Assembly (NCBI GenBank): GCA_903895005.1
Contig: CAITSH010000304.1
Location: 1-9,385, forward strand
Source of the DNA: an uncultured Pseudomonadota bacterium
Lineage (GTDB): Bacteria; Pseudomonadota; Gammaproteobacteria; Burkholderiales; SG8-39
Direction: 5' to 3'
Length of the DNA: 9,385 nt
The notes under the pieces were generated by a model. The model did not search any database, had not been told where the DNA came from, and saw only the letters and a program-made list of their open reading frames with translations. Position numbers and translations under genes: made by a program. Shown in pieces: positions 6,638-9,385 of this stretch (positions are counted from its first letter, which is position 1; each line of letters starts with the position of its first letter).

Positions 6638-6703
6638 GATGTCATAGGCCTTTTGGACTATGGATTGCAATGATGATGTCATATTTTTCGGGGAATCGAA
6701 GCG

Positions 6704-6709
6704 CATAAT
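6704..6709 (+). promoter_or_regulatory. Possible -10 element immediately upstream of the TpsB gene
   Basis: CATAAT matches 5 of 6 bases of the sigma-70 -10 consensus and lies 11 bases before ATG 6721, in the AT-rich gap after the terminator. No good -35 is present at 16-18 bases (the candidates are AT-rich, such as ATATTT). If used, transcription would begin only a few bases before the start codon. This is tentative. Confidence 0.3.
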
Positions 6710-6720
6710 TTCGACTGCAA

Positions 6721-8349
6721 ATGAGACGCCTTTTCTCCTCTGAAAATCATAAAAAACCAGCCTTCTGGTTGCTGTGTGCCATGGCGCTTTTTGCCGCGCC
6801 TTTCATATGCGCAAACGCGCAAACGGCTTCCCAGCCGGACGCGGCGCTCAAGTTCGATATCCTTGAATTCACGGTCGAGGGCAACAGCCGCCTCGCCGAC
6901 ATAGACATAGAACGCGCCGTCACGCCGTATCTTGGCGAGGCAAAGAGTTTTTCCGACATCGAGGCCGCGCGTGCGGCACTCGAGGCCGCGTATCACGACG
7001 CCGGCTACCTCACGGTGCTGGTCACCATCCCGTCGGAACAGGACATCGGCGGCGGCGAGGTCATGCTCGCCGTGGTCGAGGGCACGGTGGACCGCTTGCG
7101 CGTGCGTGGCGCCGAGTACACGCGCTCCAGTGGTGTTCGTGCCAGGGTGCCGGAATTGGCCGAGGGCAACATTCCCTATTTTCCGCAGGTGCAGCGTGAA
7201 CTCGATGCGCTAAATCGCGGTGCCGACTTCAAGGCGACCCCTGTGCTCAAGCCCGGACGCGCACCGGGCACTGTCGCGATCCAGCTTGATGTCGAAGAGG
7301 ACTTGCCGCTGCATGGCAGCATCGATTTTTCCAACCGGCGCAGTCCAAATACCACGGCACAGCGACTGACCGGCAATTTGCGTTATGACAACCTGTGGCA
7401 ACTGCGCCACAGCCTGAGCGCGACGGTCCAGGTCTCCCCGGAAAATACCGAGGAAGTGAAGGTGGGTGCGCTCACCTATGTCATGCCCATGGGGGAATCC
7501 GGCGATGCGCTGGCCTTGTATGCCGTGGTGTCGCGCAGCAAATTCGCCACGCTGAGCAATTCACCGGGCTTGGGGCTTCTGGGCAATACCAATATCTACG
7601 GCGCGCGCTATGCCATGCCGCTTCCCGGGGCTGGCAGCTACACCCACTCGCTCAGCATGGGCGTCGATTACAAGGAGGTCAAACAGTCGGTCGTTGTAAG
7701 CGGTACGCCGGACCCGGCTGCGTTGCCGATCACCTATGCGCCGCTGGTCGCCGCCTACAACGGCGGCTGGACCGGCAACCAGCGCAGCACGTCAATCGAT
7801 GCCACGACGACGCTCGGCATGCGCCGGGTGTTCGGTAACTACGACAGCGAGTTTGCCGCGAAACGCAGCGGTGCAAGTGCGGATTTTCTGGCGGTGCGCG
7901 CCGGGGTAAAACACAACGAAATTATCGGCCAGTGGTCGCTGTCGGGAAGGTTTGAAGCCCAGCTCGCTTCAGGGCCGCTCATCAGCAACGAACAGTTTGC
8001 CGCAGGCGGTGCGGAGAGCGTGCGCGGTTACCTCGAGAGCGAGCGGGTCGGCGACAGCGCGCTGCGTTACGCCTTTGAAGTGCGTGCGCCGAGACTGCCG
8101 CTGACCGGCGGGCTGTCGCGCCTGAATATCAACGCGGTGGCTTTTTACGAAGGTGCCCGCCTGCGCACGCTGCAGGCGGTGTTTCCGCAAAACGAATACA
8201 ACTACCTGCGCGGATCAGGGCTGGGCTTGCGCGTTGGCGGTGTGCGCGGATTCAGCCTTGAACTTGACTGGGCGCGCGCCATGGTGGCGGGTGACCTTAC
8301 GCGTGCCAACGACAACCGGCTGCATGCCCGCCTGCTTACGGAGTTCTGA
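6721..8349 (+). CDS. Two-partner secretion outer-membrane transporter, TpsB (ShlB/FhaC/HecB family)
   Basis: This predicts a 542-residue TpsB that would export the TpsA protein encoded next to it. A signal peptide ends near A33/Q34 (CANA/QTAS). A ShlB-type POTRA domain follows at about residues 43-118 (FDILEFTVEGNSRL through AVVEGTVDRLRVRG). A second POTRA ends near residue 200 (VAIQLDVEEDLPLHGSIDFSN). The rest is a beta-barrel containing the family's VRGY motif at residues 434-437 (GGAESVRGYLESE) and ending in a terminal Phe (LLTEF), as expected for BAM-assembled barrels. An in-frame stop at 6706 rules out a longer ATG start; ATG 6721 has no Shine-Dalgarno. The mature N-terminus begins about 10 residues before POTRA1, leaving no space for a FhaC-like plug helix. 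The TpsA gene starts 2 bases after the stop. Confidence 0.94.
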   Translation: MRRLFSSENHKKPAFWLLCAMALFAAPFICANAQTASQPDAALKFDILEFTVEGNSRLADIDIERAVTPYLGEAKSFSDIEAARAALEAAYHDAGYLTVLVTIPSEQDIGGGEVMLAVVEGTVDRLRVRGAEYTRSSGVRARVPELAEGNIPYFPQVQRELDALNRGADFKATPVLKPGRAPGTVAIQLDVEEDLPLHGSIDFSNRRSPNTTAQRLTGNLRYDNLWQLRHSLSATVQVSPENTEEVKVGALTYVMPMGESGDALALYAVVSRSKFATLSNSPGLGLLGNTNIYGARYAMPLPGAGSYTHSLSMGVDYKEVKQSVVVSGTPDPAALPITYAPLVAAYNGGWTGNQRSTSIDATTTLGMRRVFGNYDSEFAAKRSGASADFLAVRAGVKHNEIIGQWSLSGRFEAQLASGPLISNEQFAAGGAESVRGYLESERVGDSALRYAFEVRAPRLPLTGGLSRLNINAVAFYEGARLRTLQAVFPQNEYNYLRGSGLGLRVGGVRGFSLELDWARAMVAGDLTRANDNRLHARLLTEF

Positions 8350-8351
8350 TC

Positions 8352-9385
8352 ATGCGATTGTCCAAAGCCCACAAGATTCGCGCCAGAAAAATCAAGGCCA
8401 CACGCCGTCCGGACGATACGCGTCAAAACGCGTCATGGGCCAAGAGCGCCGGCGCCAGGTTCACCGTCGGTGCGGCAACACTGCTGATTTATGGCAGTGC
8501 CCTGGCGCAGCAAAACCCGCCGGTTCGCCTCCCGGGGGTTAACGCGCTGCCTTCGGGCCGCGTTCCAATCGGAACGGTGAGCGTTTCTGGCGTTAGTGGT
8601 GAGGTGTTGCAGCCGCGCATTGTCTCGGGCGCGTTTGGCACCACGGGTAAGGGTTCGCCGACCAATGCCGTTGCCGACACGTTCGTCGTAACCAATAACG
8701 CAAGCGGGACCGGTCGTACCGCCACCATCAACCAGGCCGGGCAGGCCGGTATCCTGCAGTGGAGCAGCTTTGACATTGCCGCCGACTCAAAGGTGGTCAT
8801 CAACCAGGGCGCCTCTGCGGTGTTGCTCAACAAGGTGGATGGCGGCTATTTCGCCGATAACAAGACCGTCATCGAAGGCATGTTGAACGCGCCGGGGCAG
8901 GTCTACATCTACAACCCCAACGGCATCGTGTTTGGCAAGAACTCACAGGTTAATGTCAACAGCCTGGTCGCCACATCACTCAAGATTGACGACAACCGCT
9001 TTTTATCGGGTCTGGTGGCGCCGAACACCGCGCCGATATTCAGCGTCGACACCACGCTCGGGAGCACCTTTGTGCCCGGTTCGGTCGAGGTCGAGGGCGT
9101 CAGGAATCCGGCTACCGGTGCGATTGAACGGGCTACGATCACGAGCCTGCCGGGCGGGAAGATTATTCTGATCGCGCCCCAGGTCACCAACAGCGGAACG
9201 CTTTCCGCCCCGGACGGACAGGTCATGCTGGCGGGCGGCGGAAGCGTCTATCTCGCGAGCCCCTCCGACTTGAACATGCGGGGACTCCTGGTCGAGGTCA
9301 ACAACGACAACCTCAAGGACGGAGCGGGCGCATTCAAAGCCGGGGCCGACAGCAAGGTCACCAACACCGCGGGCCTTGGCGAGAT
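8352..9385 (+). CDS. Filamentous haemagglutinin-like TpsA exoprotein (3' partial)
   Basis: The first 344 codons of a large surface or secreted protein are present, and the frame is open to the window end. An unusually long basic n-region (about 36 residues with many Arg and Lys) precedes a hydrophobic core and a predicted cut after A52 (GSALA/QQ). The TPS domain follows: an INQAGQAGILQWSSFDIAAD segment, then VLLNKVDGG, and YNPNGIVFG with NPNGI at residues 188-192, the signature recognised in TpsA secretion domains. GGKIILIAPQVTNSG and QVMLAGGGSVYL repeats indicate beta-helix coils. GGAG at 8340-8343, inside the end of TpsB, lies 8 bases from the ATG and supports the start and translational coupling. 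Substrate of the upstream TpsB; an adhesin or matrix role is inferred. The C-terminal domains cannot be seen. Confidence 0.93.
   Translation, partial: MRLSKAHKIRARKIKATRRPDDTRQNASWAKSAGARFTVGAATLLIYGSALAQQNPPVRLPGVNALPSGRVPIGTVSVSGVSGEVLQPRIVSGAFGTTGKGSPTNAVADTFVVTNNASGTGRTATINQAGQAGILQWSSFDIAADSKVVINQGASAVLLNKVDGGYFADNKTVIEGMLNAPGQVYIYNPNGIVFGKNSQVNVNSLVATSLKIDDNRFLSGLVAPNTAPIFSVDTTLGSTFVPGSVEVEGVRNPATGAIERATITSLPGGKIILIAPQVTNSGTLSAPDGQVMLAGGGSVYLASPSDLNMRGLLVEVNNDNLKDGAGAFKAGADSKVTNTAGLGE

Overview
The window looks like chromosomal DNA of a GC-rich Gram-negative bacterium, most likely a betaproteobacterium with a PEP-CTERM/exosortase protein-sorting system. This placement is inferred from the gene content: an EpsA-type LuxR regulator, a VPEP-terminated secreted protein, a type II secretion-like secretin with pseudopilins, and a two-partner secretion pair. 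No rRNA, tRNA, CRISPR array, insertion sequence or phage gene was seen. All supported genes lie on the + strand.

Bases 1-2712 are the 3' part of a type II secretion (T2SS)-like operon. It holds the C-terminal part of a GspD-type secretin carrying an extra C-terminal cohesin-like domain, then three tightly packed pseudopilin genes. The three pseudopilins share internal motifs and look like divergent paralogues of GspG; the third has lost the usual Glu at +5. Upstream genes (the rest of the secretin, and an ATPase or platform protein) would lie outside the window.

Bases 2713-4303 hold a single gene, an EpsA-type LuxR/NarL regulator (2954-3835), flanked by a 241-base upstream gap and a 468-base downstream gap with no convincing gene. 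The downstream gap contains two strong GC-rich hairpins.

Bases 4304-6637 form a two-gene unit. It encodes a small secreted PEP-CTERM protein and, 28 bases later, a secreted protein resembling PstS-type periplasmic phosphate-binding proteins but with no ABC transporter beside it. The unit ends in a clear Rho-independent terminator.

Bases 6721-9385 are a two-partner secretion operon: a TpsB outer-membrane transporter (ShlB/FhaC family) followed 2 bases later by the start of a TpsA filamentous-haemagglutinin-like exoprotein that runs off the window end.

Taken together this is a cell-surface and secretion region with three distinct outer-envelope routes side by side: T2SS-like, exosortase/PEP-CTERM and two-partner secretion. 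A regulator of the kind associated with extracellular matrix genes sits in the middle. The exosortase itself and any exopolysaccharide genes are not in the window. A functional link between the blocks is an inference from adjacency.
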